A stretch of 64,000 nt of DNA from an uncultured Olsenella sp. (GCA_900314495.1 OMVJ01000012.1:1-64000); one strand, 5' to 3'. Positions 25,194-34,571 are shown, counted from the stretch's first letter. A program made the numbers and translations. Notes: generated from the letters alone by a model not told the origin.

Positions 25194-27218
25194 CTAGAAG
25201 GCGCCACCGCCGCCTCCGCCGCCGAAGCCGCCTCCTCCACCGCCAGAGAATCCGCCGCCCCCGCCACCGCCAGAGCTAGACGACGATTCGGCAAGCGCCG
25301 CGCTCGACACCTGGTGCGCAGATGCAGTCGCAGTGTTCAGACTCTTCATGGGGCTGCCGTGCATGCCCGGGCCACCCATGTAGTACCAACCGTAGACGGG
25401 ACCCATGTAGGAGTCGGCAAGGATCTCCGGCGCCTTGACCTTCAGCTGGTCGATGACCTCGTCGGCAACATCCAAGACAACGGCCATGACCAGCAGCTTG
25501 TTCCACAGCACCACGTCACGCGGCCATGCCTCCTCAAGTCGGGTGAAGTCCTTGAGCCAGGCCTTCAGCGCCTTGAGCTTGGCAGTCAGCTCGATGGCCT
25601 CACGCGAAAGCGGCTTCATCCGAGACGCTAGCACAAAAGACACGACGGAGGCGACAACCAATATGAAGAGAACCGCGAAACCAATGAGAGCAGGAAGCAC
25701 CCCAAAAGGGATTCCGAAGAACACGGCGATTGCCGCAATGACATCCGCCATCCCCAAGCCCAAAACCTGGTTCCTGCCAGACTTCTGCGCATCGATGAAG
25801 AAGTTCCTGCTTTCGCACTGGCCCTCAACCAGGTGAACCCAGCTATCCCACGCCTTGCTGTAGGCAGAGGGGTGTTCCTTTGCCGCACGCTCGAACTCCG
25901 CAAAATAGACCGTATCCGCGTTGGTGGGAAGGCCCTCCGAGTCGCGGCCGCCCTTGTCCTTGCCCGAGAGCTTGCCCACGCGGTCGAAGACGAAGTAGAG
26001 GGTCTTGTCATCAACTGCGGCACCCTTGGGCCGCTTCTTCCCGTCCGCGCCAATCTTGTTTACTTTGCGCGTCAGGCGATAGTCCTGCTTCTCCTTCTCA
26101 CGGCCAAAGAATCCCTTGTCTGCGTATTTCACAAGATCCAGGTCCATGGCACCCATGTCAGTCAGCCTCATGAGACTTGCCGTGAAACATTGGTCGGTGG
26201 GATGGCCGTCGTTCAGGAGGGCACCAAGCACCGCCGGATGGTCATCGGACGGGACGTCACGGAAGTACTTGTCATCAAACTGAGGCTTGTGCCCCCTCTT
26301 GTAGGCACCCCTCTTCACGAACGCCCATACGGTTGAGAAAAGCGCAAGGAAAGCGCCTACGCCGCCTATGCCGGCGCCGATTGCGCGCGCCCGCTCACGA
26401 CGAGCGTTCGCCTCCTCGGCCCATGCGTTCTCCTCGGACAAGATTGACTTGAGCTCGTTGCCACCCTGGGTGGTCGCAGCGCTCAGCCATTCGGATGGAA
26501 ACACGATGCGCGCCTCGGCAAATTCGTCCGAGCCGACACCGGGCACGTTGTAGACCACGTTGTCTTCGTCGTCAAACCAGAGCTCGGCATCCAGGGGACC
26601 ATGACCCCACGCGCGCACGTTTGCGTCTGAGCTTCCGTCGTGCAGAACGTCTGCCCCGCTGGGAATGGGAAGGTGAACCGTGCACGTCACGTCCCGCGAC
26701 TCGACGTCCCACCCGTCAGAGACGAACTTCCAGTACAACTCGCCCACGTCGGTCCAGCGCACGGCAAGGTTCGTGTCCGTGTAGCGGACGACGTAGCTCG
26801 CAGATTCGTCATCCACGGGGTGGTAGAGCTTCACCTCAAGGTAGCTGCCATAGTCAAAGACCTCATAGACGCCATCCATGCCGTTGTAGGCATCATCTGT
26901 CTGCGTGAAGGGAACGAAGTCCCCGTTCACCTCCATGCCAACGGAGTCGATGGTCGTCGTGATCGTCCTGCCGTCAGACGTCGCACCAGTGGGAATCTTC
27001 CAGTAGACGCCGTTGTAGGAATCATCGAAGTCGAAGGTCCTCGTCTCGCTGACCGAGAGGGAACCATCAGATGCCAAGGTGGCATCAATGTCTACCTGAT
27101 CGATGCTATAGTCCGCGCGTGCGACCACCGGCAATGCGAGAATCAGTCCGAGGGTCACGCAAAAGAGCAAGACTCGGCCGAACGAGACGCAGGCGACGGT
27201 TCCCCTTGAATGACGCAT
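25194..27218 (-). CDS. DUF2207 domain membrane protein
   Basis: The protein has 674 residues. A signal peptide (VLLFCVTLGLILALPVVARA) precedes the extracytoplasmic DUF2207 beta-rich domain (about 35-240; DIDATLASDGSLSVSETRTF is typical). One membrane helix lies near 285 and a pair near 500-540, bracketing a cytosolic domain. The C-terminus is a Gly-rich tail with GGGFSGGGGG runs, as often seen in this family. The function is unknown; homologues (YciQ-like) are predicted membrane proteins. GGAGTGATCC lies before the ATG. It is a single-gene unit with its own terminator. Confidence 0.88.
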   Translation of the reverse strand: MRHSRGTVACVSFGRVLLFCVTLGLILALPVVARADYSIDQVDIDATLASDGSLSVSETRTFDFDDSYNGVYWKIPTGATSDGRTITTTIDSVGMEVNGDFVPFTQTDDAYNGMDGVYEVFDYGSYLEVKLYHPVDDESASYVVRYTDTNLAVRWTDVGELYWKFVSDGWDVESRDVTCTVHLPIPSGADVLHDGSSDANVRAWGHGPLDAELWFDDEDNVVYNVPGVGSDEFAEARIVFPSEWLSAATTQGGNELKSILSEENAWAEEANARRERARAIGAGIGGVGAFLALFSTVWAFVKRGAYKRGHKPQFDDKYFRDVPSDDHPAVLGALLNDGHPTDQCFTASLMRLTDMGAMDLDLVKYADKGFFGREKEKQDYRLTRKVNKIGADGKKRPKGAAVDDKTLYFVFDRVGKLSGKDKGGRDSEGLPTNADTVYFAEFERAAKEHPSAYSKAWDSWVHLVEGQCESRNFFIDAQKSGRNQVLGLGMADVIAAIAVFFGIPFGVLPALIGFAVLFILVVASVVSFVLASRMKPLSREAIELTAKLKALKAWLKDFTRLEEAWPRDVVLWNKLLVMAVVLDVADEVIDQLKVKAPEILADSYMGPVYGWYYMGGPGMHGSPMKSLNTATASAHQVSSAALAESSSSSGGGGGGGFSGGGGGGFGGGGGGGAF

Positions 27219-27353
27219 TGGATCACTCCGTTCACGACGAAAACAACGGGCGCTGCCGCAAGGATATCAGAGCGAATGGGTATACCCCATGGTGTGCCGT
27301 GTTCTTCGGCAACCATAACAATCGCTCCAATGGGAGCAGAAAGAGGGATTTCC

Positions 27354-27872
27354 ATGGCACTCGACGCCACAGTTACCAGCGCACTCAACAACCAGATTAA
27401 CAAGGAGCTTTACTCCGCATACCTGTACCTCACCTTCGCCGACTACTACGAGGAGCGCGGCCTCAAGGGCTACGCCAACTGGTACATGATCCAGGTCCAG
27501 GAGGAGACGGACCACGCCATGATCCTGCGCCGCTACCTGCTGGACAACGACTTCACTCCCACCATGGAGGCCATCGACAAGCCGGACAAGGTCTTCCAGA
27601 ACGACCTTGAGCCCCTTGAGGCAGGCTACGAGCACGAGCAGTACGTCACCAGCCTCATCAACGACTGCTACGCCGCCGCCTATGCCATCCACGACTTCCG
27701 CACCATGCAGCTGCTGGACTGGTTCGTGAAGGAGCAGGGCGAGGAGGAGACCAACGCCAAGGACCTCATCTCTGACTACAAGCTGTTCGGCTCCACCCCG
27801 CAGGGCCTGTTCGACCTCGACAACAAGTACCAGGCCCGCGTCTACACCGCTCAGACCACCCTTCCCATGTAG
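27354..27872 (+). CDS. ftnA: Bacterial non-haem ferritin
   Basis: A 172-residue four-helix bundle. Ferroxidase-centre residues are Glu18 (NKELYSAYLYL), and Glu51 and His54 (EETDHAMIL), with further Glu residues in helix C/D (EQGEEETNA). It oxidises Fe2+ and stores the mineral in a 24-mer cage, giving iron storage and peroxide protection in an anaerobe. AGAGGGAT lies upstream of ATG 27354. It is divergent from the DUF2207 gene; the 135-base spacer carries GGGTATACCCC, possibly part of the promoter. Confidence 0.95.
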   Translation: MALDATVTSALNNQINKELYSAYLYLTFADYYEERGLKGYANWYMIQVQEETDHAMILRRYLLDNDFTPTMEAIDKPDKVFQNDLEPLEAGYEHEQYVTSLINDCYAAAYAIHDFRTMQLLDWFVKEQGEEETNAKDLISDYKLFGSTPQGLFDLDNKYQARVYTAQTTLPM

Positions 27873-27914
27873 GACACATTCTTGGGGCTGCCTTAACAAC
27901 AGTCACGCCAAACC

Positions 27915-27944
27915 GGGGTGCCACCGTCATAACGGTGGCACCCC
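27915..27944. terminator. Bidirectional terminator between ferritin and the Tad/FHA operon
   Basis: A perfect 13-bp stem (GGGGTGCCACCGT) with a CATA loop, followed on the plus strand by CTCTCTT. The FHA gene ends four bases further on. Confidence 0.85.
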
Positions 27945-27948
27945 TCTC

Positions 27949-28629
27949 TTACCTCCAATAACCGTCCAGAAGCGTGAAGTACGTGCCGCAAACGTCCAGC
28001 GTCTCGCCCACGCCCATGCGGACCGAGTCGGCTACCTTGGATCCGTTCAGGATGGCGAGGTTGGTAGCGCCGCAATCGCGGACGACAGCGCCGTTCCCCT
28101 GCGGCACAATGCGCACGTGGTGCCTCGAGACTGCCCTGGAGTGCAAGATCACGTCGCAGACGTTCCCCCGCCCGATCAGGAGACCATCCTCAGGAAGTGG
28201 AATCGTCACCTCCATGTCTTCGGACCGCACGCGCAGGCCGAGCCCTCCGTGGTCCTCCGACACGTTCAGCACGGTGGTGGGTACGGACATGAGGTCATCG
28301 TCCGTGAAGGTCTGCACGCGCGTACGGGGAATGTCCATGGGAATGGGAGGAATGTCTCGCAGGGTGACCGTTCCGTCGCTTGGGCCTGGTCCACCGGAGC
28401 TTGCTTGCGAAGGTGCCGGGACCAACGCCGGGCCTTCCTGTCCGCGCACGGGAGCACTGCCGGCAGGCAGAGGAGGTTCCCGCCTGCCAGTCCCGTCACT
28501 CTCCCTACCGGCGCAGCGCCTGAAGTCGTACAGGCAGCCGTAGCAGACGTCCATATCGGAGAATAGCACCTGTCCGCAGCGGGGGCAGGTCTTGGTCTCC
28601 ATGGCTCCGGTTGTAGATGCTACTTGCAT
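27949..28629 (-). CDS. Zinc-ribbon and FHA domain protein of the Tad locus
   Basis: The protein has 226 residues. The N-terminus has a CPRCG..CYGC zinc ribbon (about 15-35), then a Pro-rich linker (about 40-110) and a C-terminal FHA domain (about 140-225) with LLIGRG, SRAVSRHHVRI and NGSKV, the phosphothreonine-reading residues. It should bind a phosphorylated partner and may tune pilus assembly through Ser/Thr kinase signalling. It is the last gene of the pilus operon and overlaps the DUF192 gene by ten bases. An internal ATG at 28602 is an alternative start. Confidence 0.82.
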   Translation of the reverse strand: MQVASTTGAMETKTCPRCGQVLFSDMDVCYGCLYDFRRCAGRESDGTGRREPPLPAGSAPVRGQEGPALVPAPSQASSGGPGPSDGTVTLRDIPPIPMDIPRTRVQTFTDDDLMSVPTTVLNVSEDHGGLGLRVRSEDMEVTIPLPEDGLLIGRGNVCDVILHSRAVSRHHVRIVPQGNGAVVRDCGATNLAILNGSKVADSVRMGVGETLDVCGTYFTLLDGYWR

Positions 28630-28991
28630 ATGCGCTCACGTCCTCTCCGCCACAGGGCGTCCACCTTCAGCTGTTCGCCCGCGCCTATCCACCTGCGTTC
28701 GGATGCCGGGCGCTCGAAGGCGAGGCAAGCGCGGCGCTCCGAGATGACCCTCCCTGGCGGCACGCCCCGCACGGAGGCGAGTACGCTGCCGTCCGCGCCA
28801 ACAAGCGCGACGTCTATTGGGTAGTGCATCCCGAACGTGTGAATTGACCAGCAGTTCATAAGCACCACGGGCTCTGCCTGGGCACTGGTTCCCAACAGGC
28901 CTCTCAGGCGCGACCTCCAGCTCCGCAACACCCTGAACCTGATGCGCTCATTTCCCGTGCAGCCGATCTCGACGTGTTTCTCGTTACTCAA
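28620..28991 (-). CDS. DUF192 family protein
   Basis: A 123-residue protein with the DUF192 core: RLRGLLG, then HTFGMHYPIDVALVGADGSV and a late ERRWIGAGEQLKV. The family is short, of unknown biochemical role, and often sits in or near tad loci. It starts with TTG straight after the stop of the TadE-like gene. It has no export signal. Confidence 0.8.
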   Translation of the reverse strand: MSNEKHVEIGCTGNERIRFRVLRSWRSRLRGLLGTSAQAEPVVLMNCWSIHTFGMHYPIDVALVGADGSVLASVRGVPPGRVISERRACLAFERPASERRWIGAGEQLKVDALWRRGRERICK

Positions 28992-29456
28992 CTACATCAC
29001 CACCCCTGGTCTGTACCTGTCGACCACAATCGACCTCTCGTGCCGAAGCAGCCCCGGTGGGGTGAACGGCACGCCCACGAGCACGAAGGACCGCGGCCAC
29101 GGCCTGTACTCCATCACGCAATCGAACCGAGTGAGGAAGGGCGAGAGCGTGAAGGTCGCATCACCAGAAGAGCCGGAGACCTCGGAGGCGGAGACGCTCA
29201 CCTTGCAGGCGCTCGTCCCCATGGCCTCCTGGATGTTCGCCTGCACGTCATGCGTCGCCGTCGGCCTTGTCTGGGCGCCCGAGGGAGAGACTCCCGCCGC
29301 AAGCACCGCGTCCATGGAGACGCGGTCGAACTGCACGCACAGCCCGATGAACCGACCCAGGTTGAACACGATGAGGGCCACTACGATGGTCACCGGCACA
29401 AGCACGGCGAGCTCCACCGTCATCTGGCCGCGGCATTCCCGTCCCGCCGGCATCAT
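28992..29456 (-). CDS. TadE-family pseudopilin
   Basis: The protein has 154 residues. A short basic leader ends in CRGQMTVELAVLVPV, the TadE prepilin-type site with a Glu five residues after the Gly, then a hydrophobic helix and an extracytoplasmic domain. It is processed by a prepilin peptidase and would prime or tip the Flp pilus. The start overlaps the previous stop as ATGATG. Confidence 0.8.
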   Translation of the reverse strand: MMPAGRECRGQMTVELAVLVPVTIVVALIVFNLGRFIGLCVQFDRVSMDAVLAAGVSPSGAQTRPTATHDVQANIQEAMGTSACKVSVSASEVSGSSGDATFTLSPFLTRFDCVMEYRPWPRSFVLVGVPFTPPGLLRHERSIVVDRYRPGVVM

Positions 29457-31525
29457 GTCAACCCGCCCAGCTTTGCCAGGGTGGCAAGGTCTATGGTCAG
29501 GGGAATCGTGACGTCGGTTCCCGGAATGGCCAGCTCAGCTATGGTGAACTTCCTGTCCTTGACCTGGTCGTACGCCCAAAGCCCCATCGCCCGCGCAACC
29601 TCGAGCGACGTCCCGTGGTCCGGAAGCGACTGGACCATGCTTCGCGCCTTCGCAGTCCCGCTGAGACCGGCCTTTCCGAAGACCTCCTGGGTGTTGACCA
29701 GCACCGGCTTCCTCATGCGCATGTCCGCTGGCTTGAACCCCGCCTTGTCCACGATTCCCCCTATCTTCTTCGAGAGCTTGGACCCAACCGTTCCGCCGAA
29801 CACCCCATCGATCTTCCCCAAGAGGTCCTTGGCAGCACCGGACACCGAGTCGTAGGCGGAACCATACGAGACCAGCGCCCTGCCCCACGCCCCCGTGATT
29901 CCTCCCAGGAGACCTCCCACCGAGAAGCCCCTCTCGCCCGTGATGCCATCGAACAGGTGGGAGAGCACGTCGTTGCCGTCCGTCGCGTCATCCGGGGCGA
30001 GTGCCGCGGCGGAGATGGCAGCGCCCGCCGGCAGGTCGCTCCCCGCCAGAAAGGAGTTGCTGAGCTCGGAGGGAGTCGCCGAGCCCGACTGCCTGCCCAC
30101 GACGGCGACGCAGCCCCAGGCACCCGGCGGGCACAGCCTCGGGCGGGCCACCGCCAGCTGCTCCAAGGCGCGCTCGAACGCGCTCGCACCCTTGTCCGCG
30201 AGCTCGCTCATCTCCTTCTTGGCGGCGGCCTGCTCGTTCCTCGCGACCTCGTAGTCGCGCGACGCCTCGACCACGATCTGCCAGTAGTACTCGTATCCGT
30301 TGTCGGCCCGCGTGGAGATGGCGGCCACCCGGCCCACGTCACCCATGCTCATGCGGCACTCCGCGCACAGGCCGACGCCGCCGGAGTCGACGTCCGCAAG
30401 CGACGCCATCCCCACGTAGGGTCCCAGGGCCCCAGGGCAGGAGAGCGTCGAGTGGAGCACCACTCCCGTCTCTTCGGACGTGCACGGCCACGAGATGTCC
30501 GTGTAGAGTGACGTGCCCCGCGCCTCTGCGGTGTTCTTCGGGAGCTCAGGGAGCTCGAGGTCAACGGTCTCGTCCGGCGCCTCGCGATACCAGCCCGAGT
30601 TCACCTCGCCCAGGGCGAACTCGTAGAACGCCCTTCGGGAGCATGAATCGGTCACCTCCTCTATCCCAGAGCTGTCCGGCCTTTCCCTCGCAATCCGCCT
30701 TGCGTAGTAGGCCCGCGACCTCCTCAGGGGCACCCCGAAGTTCCACAGCTCCGCCGCGGAGTAGTGGGGGTTGGAGACACCGCCGAGACCGGCCAGGGTC
30801 GCCGCACGGCTTCGCAGGCACATCGGGTCGTCAACGCAATCCGCCCTCCAGCCCCTCTCCCGCGCCGCATCCGCACGCTTCTTGGCCGCCTCCATGCGGT
30901 CCGTGGCGTCACGCAGCTTCTCGGCGGTCTCCTCCATCTCGTCGGCCTCCACGCTCTGCTCCAGGGAGGAGTAGTCGCTCTTGGACTCCTGGGGGAAGGG
31001 GATGGCGCAGCCAAGGTACGAGATGCCAGACTGGCTGTTGGCCATGATGACGGAGCCGGAGTTGGCCACGATCACCGCGGGGAGGGTCTTCTCCAGCTTG
31101 CGCAGCCCCTCCCCGGCACTCTTCGCAAATCGCTTCCTAGAGTCCAGGATCTTCTTGCCCGCATCACCCACCTTGGCACCCAGGGCCCTCGCACCCGGAA
31201 TGCAGGCGACCACCAGCCCCACGCCGAACACGAGCACGCCCACTATGCCCATGCTCAGCACGCAGGCATCGAGCACCTGCGCTATGGTGGCGAACGCGGC
31301 AACGGAATTGGCTCCCGCCATTGCGGCCGCGTCCGCGACGGTCTGCACGTCGGCGGACCTCGCGAGCGTCCATTCTGCGGTTGCGATGCTGAACGTGAGC
31401 GTGATGCTGACCAGCAGCGCCGTCGCAACCGCAATCGTCGTGTATCCGCCGTCGTCGCGAACGAAGAGCGACAGCCCCAGTCGCGCATGGCGCCCGTCAC
31501 TTCCAGACCCCGACCCAGCTCCCAT
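29453..31525 (-). CDS. Large TadG-like pilus protein
   Basis: The protein has 690 residues, much larger than common TadE proteins. The N-terminal pseudopilin helix (GGYTTIAVATALLVSITLTF) runs into ARSADVQTVADAAAMAGA, the Tad/TadG signature, followed by a second hydrophobic segment (near 90-110). A coiled-coil stretch (EADEMEETAEKLRDATDRME and on) precedes a Cys-containing extracellular region with several Cys pairs. It probably forms a pilus-tip or anchoring part. ATG 31525 (GGTGAG upstream) was chosen over GTG 31534. Confidence 0.7.
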   Translation of the reverse strand: MGAGSGSGSDGRHARLGLSLFVRDDGGYTTIAVATALLVSITLTFSIATAEWTLARSADVQTVADAAAMAGANSVAAFATIAQVLDACVLSMGIVGVLVFGVGLVVACIPGARALGAKVGDAGKKILDSRKRFAKSAGEGLRKLEKTLPAVIVANSGSVIMANSQSGISYLGCAIPFPQESKSDYSSLEQSVEADEMEETAEKLRDATDRMEAAKKRADAARERGWRADCVDDPMCLRSRAATLAGLGGVSNPHYSAAELWNFGVPLRRSRAYYARRIARERPDSSGIEEVTDSCSRRAFYEFALGEVNSGWYREAPDETVDLELPELPKNTAEARGTSLYTDISWPCTSEETGVVLHSTLSCPGALGPYVGMASLADVDSGGVGLCAECRMSMGDVGRVAAISTRADNGYEYYWQIVVEASRDYEVARNEQAAAKKEMSELADKGASAFERALEQLAVARPRLCPPGAWGCVAVVGRQSGSATPSELSNSFLAGSDLPAGAAISAAALAPDDATDGNDVLSHLFDGITGERGFSVGGLLGGITGAWGRALVSYGSAYDSVSGAAKDLLGKIDGVFGGTVGSKLSKKIGGIVDKAGFKPADMRMRKPVLVNTQEVFGKAGLSGTAKARSMVQSLPDHGTSLEVARAMGLWAYDQVKDRKFTIAELAIPGTDVTIPLTIDLATLAKLGGLT

Positions 31526-32003
31526 ATGCACCACTCACCCAATCCGGTCTCAAACGTTCCGTAACCTTCGCCCGCAGGACCACGCCCGTCTGGTCGCGTT
31601 CGCCCAGCAGGGAGACGGCGACCCCCAGCAAGGGAAGGGGCCGCACGTGTCCAGAGAGGCCAACGGTCACGGACTTGCCGTCAGATCCCCTCTCCACCTG
31701 CACCTGCCAGTCCTCCCTCCCCCCAACGTGGAAGAGGGAGGCCTCTGGCACGGCATCCAGGCGCCGAAGGGCATACTTCCTGCAGTCGTCCAGGGACTGC
31801 GCCGTCAGTGCCGCCCGAGCCGTCTCTGCCGCAGCCGAGGACATCACCGCCCTCGTGTACAGAAGGCAGATCGGCTGCATGAGGAGGCCAAGCAGGAGCA
31901 TCACCGTGGGAATGAGCACGGCGGCCTCCACGGTCGCTTGGCCTCGGCATCGTCGCGCTGCCAGGCAACCCTCAGAACGTCGCGATGTCCTGCATGAGTC
32001 CAA
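31497..32003 (-). CDS. TadE-like pseudopilin with uncertain non-ATG start
   Basis: RRCRGQATVEAAVLIPTVML is a clear prepilin site with Glu5, followed by the hydrophobic helix and a domain of about 120 residues. No ATG is available close upstream: candidates are TTG 32003, inside the preceding gene, and CTG 31964, which has GAGGG a few bases before it. Only the first 13-26 residues depend on the choice. It overlaps the next gene by about 30 bases, so it is co-translated in the tad operon. Confidence 0.75.
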   Translation of the reverse strand: MDSCRTSRRSEGCLAARRCRGQATVEAAVLIPTVMLLLGLLMQPICLLYTRAVMSSAAAETARAALTAQSLDDCRKYALRRLDAVPEASLFHVGGREDWQVQVERGSDGKSVTVGLSGHVRPLPLLGVAVSLLGERDQTGVVLRAKVTERLRPDWVSGAYGSWVGVWK

Positions 32004-32244
32004 TCGTGATTCCGTCCGCAAGGCTGTGGGACGCCGCAGAACGCGCGACCTCCAACAGCGCCCCGTCACGCACCTCATGCCACACCACGCCCATCGCCAC
32101 GATTGTGGAGAGGAACGCGAGGAGCACGATTGCGTACTCGACGCTAGACTGCCCGGAATCCCGGCGCCCCGCCCACCGCTTCCCCCACCGACTCCGCACG
32201 CTTCCACGTCCCGACACCCCCACACTTGCCTCACTGGCCCTCAT
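31972..32244 (-). CDS. Small TadE-like or second Flp-type pseudopilin
   Basis: The protein has 90 residues. A long basic leader (about 31 residues) ends in RRDSGQSSVEYAIVLLAF, a Flp/TadE-type prepilin site with Glu at +5, then the helix (STIVAMGVVW) and a short tail. Its size lies between Flp pilins and TadE proteins, so it may be a minor pilin. GGGAGG lies six bases before ATG 32244. It overlaps the previous gene by 14 bases. Confidence 0.75.
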   Translation of the reverse strand: MRASEASVGVSGRGSVRSRWGKRWAGRRDSGQSSVEYAIVLLAFLSTIVAMGVVWHEVRDGALLEVARSAASHSLADGITIGLMQDIATF

Positions 32245-32737
32245 AAACGTCCTCCCATTCGTCGGAGCGCATGTGAACGATGCGCACGTCACTCCCACCG
32301 TCCTCACGCGCCGTGACCACGCACACATCCACCCATGTGGGCCCTTGGACCACGCATCCCCACGCATTGCCCACGAGGTCAAGGTAGCCGGCCTCCCTGA
32401 GCAGGCAAGAACCAGCGTCCCGATACCCCCTGAGCAGTTCCGACGACTGCCCCCGAAGGTCGAGTCCGCTCCGGTAGCTGGTGACTTCCGCCCCATCCAC
32501 CTGGGCGTTACCAGCACCTTCCGCAGCAACTGACCCCCAGGGGCCCTTGTCGGACCCTTCCGCGGAATCGGCGCCAGGGCCCTTGCCCAAGCTGGCTGAG
32601 GAGCCACTCGCAGGCTCGGCATCCCCACCCTTCGGGAACGGGGCCTGAGGCACCTGCCACGCGAGGACGAGTGCCAGCACGACGCCGATCACAGCCAGGG
32701 CGGCCACGGCGAGGGGGCGCCGGCCGGGCGCCTTCAT
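32231..32737 (-). CDS. Tad-locus membrane protein of unknown function
   Basis: The protein has 168 residues. One N-terminal membrane helix (LAVAALAVIGVVLALVLAW) is followed by a Gly/Ser/Ala linker and a small domain with two or three Cys (SCLLREAGY, WGCVV, VDVCVVTARED). No family was recognised. Its place between flp and the pseudopilins suggests a pilus-specific periplasm-side or wall-side part. A GTG at 32746, right after the flp stop, is an alternative start. Confidence 0.65.
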   Translation of the reverse strand: MKAPGRRPLAVAALAVIGVVLALVLAWQVPQAPFPKGGDAEPASGSSASLGKGPGADSAEGSDKGPWGSVAAEGAGNAQVDGAEVTSYRSGLDLRGQSSELLRGYRDAGSCLLREAGYLDLVGNAWGCVVQGPTWVDVCVVTAREDGGSDVRIVHMRSDEWEDVYEGQ

Positions 32738-32746
32738 CCGCAACAC

Positions 32747-32941
32747 CTACAGGGAGTTGATGCCGTCGGCGATGGCCTGCCAGAGCTCCTGCACACGGCC
32801 CCTGAACAGCAGGATCGCCGTTATGGCAATGACAACTAGCACACCGACCAGAATCGCGTACTCCGTCGTGCCCTGGCCAACCTCGCCACGCACCATTCGC
32901 CTTGCCAGCACCGTCAGCTTTTCCGAAGTCTTCCCAGTCAT
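32747..32941 (-). CDS. flp: Flp-type major pilin
   Basis: The protein has 64 residues. The leader MTGKTSEKLTVLARRMVRGEVG ends at the prepilin cleavage site G/QGTTEYAILVGVLVV, with the invariant Glu5 and Tyr6 of Flp pilins, then the polymerising hydrophobic helix and a short C-terminus (LWQAIADGINSL). After cleavage by a TadV/FppA peptidase (not in this window) it would form the pilus shaft. ATG 32941 has a GGAGGAGGACGGAGAG stretch upstream. Confidence 0.92.
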   Translation of the reverse strand: MTGKTSEKLTVLARRMVRGEVGQGTTEYAILVGVLVVIAITAILLFRGRVQELWQAIADGINSL

Positions 32942-32986
32942 CTCTCCGTCCTCCTCCTTCTGCACCCACATGACACCAAGTCCGCC

Positions 32987-33625
32987 TCACCCGAACACGA
33001 GCGCCGAGCCAAGCAGCGGGCCCAAGATCGCAAGCAGCATCGCCGGGACTATCAGCGTCCCCAACGGAATCAGCATCTTGACGGGCACCTTCTCTATCTC
33101 CTCCTCCACCTGAGCCCGCCGTTCGTCCCTGATCACCTGCGCCTGCTGCTCCAGTGCCTGAGCGAGCGGCGACCCAAAGGCAAGGGCCTCCGTCACCGCA
33201 GAGGCAAAGCGATTCAGCGCAGGAACCCCCAACCGGTCCCCCATCTGCATTAGGGCCTCGGCACGGGTGGTTGACCCAATGCGCCAGGAGAGCAGTGCGT
33301 CCCTGAACTCCCGCGCAAGCTCGGTGTCGTACCTCGTGCAATACAGCTCCAGCGAAGCGTCAAACGAGAGGCCCGCGGCAAGGCCAAGCGTCACGATGTC
33401 GAGAAACGCCGGCATCTGCTGAAGCACGCACAGCTGGAGGGCGCGCTCCCGCTCCCGTCCCTGCGCCCACCCAAGCGCGGGCAGGCCAGCAAGCACTGCG
33501 CCAACGTCCACACGCGTCCCCACGGTTCGCGACCCCCGCCGGGCATTCCCACCCGTTGCCTCGTACGCCCCGCCAAAGGCGCACGCCCCTGCCGCCAGGC
33601 AGCAGGCCAGGAGCTCCGCGTCCAT
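32987..33625 (-). CDS. tadC: TadC inner-membrane platform protein
   Basis: A 212-residue type II secretion F-domain protein. QQMPAFLDIVTLGLAAGLSFDASLE and FGSPLAQALEQQA are the GspF/TadC-type segments, with C-terminal helices (MLIPLGTLIVPAMLLAILG). With TadB it forms the membrane platform on which TadA drives pilin addition. The start is one base beyond the tadB stop. Confidence 0.88.
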   Translation of the reverse strand: MDAELLACCLAAGACAFGGAYEATGGNARRGSRTVGTRVDVGAVLAGLPALGWAQGRERERALQLCVLQQMPAFLDIVTLGLAAGLSFDASLELYCTRYDTELAREFRDALLSWRIGSTTRAEALMQMGDRLGVPALNRFASAVTEALAFGSPLAQALEQQAQVIRDERRAQVEEEIEKVPVKMLIPLGTLIVPAMLLAILGPLLGSALVFG

Positions 33626-33626
33626 T

Positions 33627-34571
33627 TCAGATCACCCCCTGGAGCAAGCGCCTGATGATGAGAAGTGCCGTCCCGTCCATGAGCAGGGCAACCAGGACGC
33701 TGACGGTCCCCGGCACCGTGCCCAGCCCCTGCTGGAAGTCCGGGGATATGAGCGACAGCACGGCAACCAGAAGCAGGGGCAGCAGGCACACGATCCTGAC
33801 CGAGAGCCTGACCTGGGCCGTCTTCACAGAGAGCGTCCGTTCGAACTCCCCCTGCTGCTCGACCAGCTTCGCCGAGCGCTGGAAGAGGTCGCCAAGGGGG
33901 CTGCCCGTCCTTTGGGAGATCAGGAGCGCCGTCACGATGAGCCCTATTCCGGGCGCATCCAGCTCCCTGGACAGGTCCGTGAGGGCATCGTCCGCCGGCA
34001 CCCCACACCTGAGCCTGAGCGATGCGCGCGCGAAGCCGTTCGCCGCAGGCCCCCGCTCGTGCGTCCCGACGTACTCGATCGCCTGCGTCAGGGTCTGCCC
34101 CGAGCCCAAGGCCACCGCGAGCGTCCTGAAGATGCCAGGCATCTCGTCCGCAAGCTCCCGTTTGCGGCCACGCTCGCGCGAGCCCTGCACCAGGGGGACC
34201 GCAATCACGCAGCACCCGACGAGAGCAAACGCCCCGACCACCGAACGCGAGAGGCACAACCCAAGCAGCCCCGCGCAACCCAGCGCCACAAGGTAGAGGA
34301 CGGCCACCTCCTCGGCCGACAGCCCGCCACCAGGCATGCCCTCTGCCCTGGTGGCAACCTCAGCCGCAAGGGTCCCCCACGCACGTTTTCCAAGCAACCA
34401 CCTGACGGCCCTTCGCCGCGAAAGGGCGGCAACGGCCTTCCGTCCCCTCGTCAGCAGCTTGGACAGCAGGATCGACCTCCTGGTTCCCACAAACGCATCC
34501 ATGCCACCCACCAGCACGAACGCAGAGAGGCCACCCAACAGGGCAACCGTCACGAGCAGCAGGCCCTCCAT
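33627..34571 (-). CDS. tadB: TadB inner-membrane platform protein
   Basis: A 314-residue F-domain protein with four to five helices. ELADEMPGIFRTLAVALGSGQTLTQAIEY and QRTGSPLGDLFQRSA are the conserved cytosolic loops, with terminal helices on both sides. It is the partner of TadC and TadA. ATG 34571 lies 21 bases inside the tadA end, so translation is coupled. Confidence 0.88.
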   Translation of the reverse strand: MEGLLLVTVALLGGLSAFVLVGGMDAFVGTRRSILLSKLLTRGRKAVAALSRRRAVRWLLGKRAWGTLAAEVATRAEGMPGGGLSAEEVAVLYLVALGCAGLLGLCLSRSVVGAFALVGCCVIAVPLVQGSRERGRKRELADEMPGIFRTLAVALGSGQTLTQAIEYVGTHERGPAANGFARASLRLRCGVPADDALTDLSRELDAPGIGLIVTALLISQRTGSPLGDLFQRSAKLVEQQGEFERTLSVKTAQVRLSVRIVCLLPLLLVAVLSLISPDFQQGLGTVPGTVSVLVALLMDGTALLIIRRLLQGVI

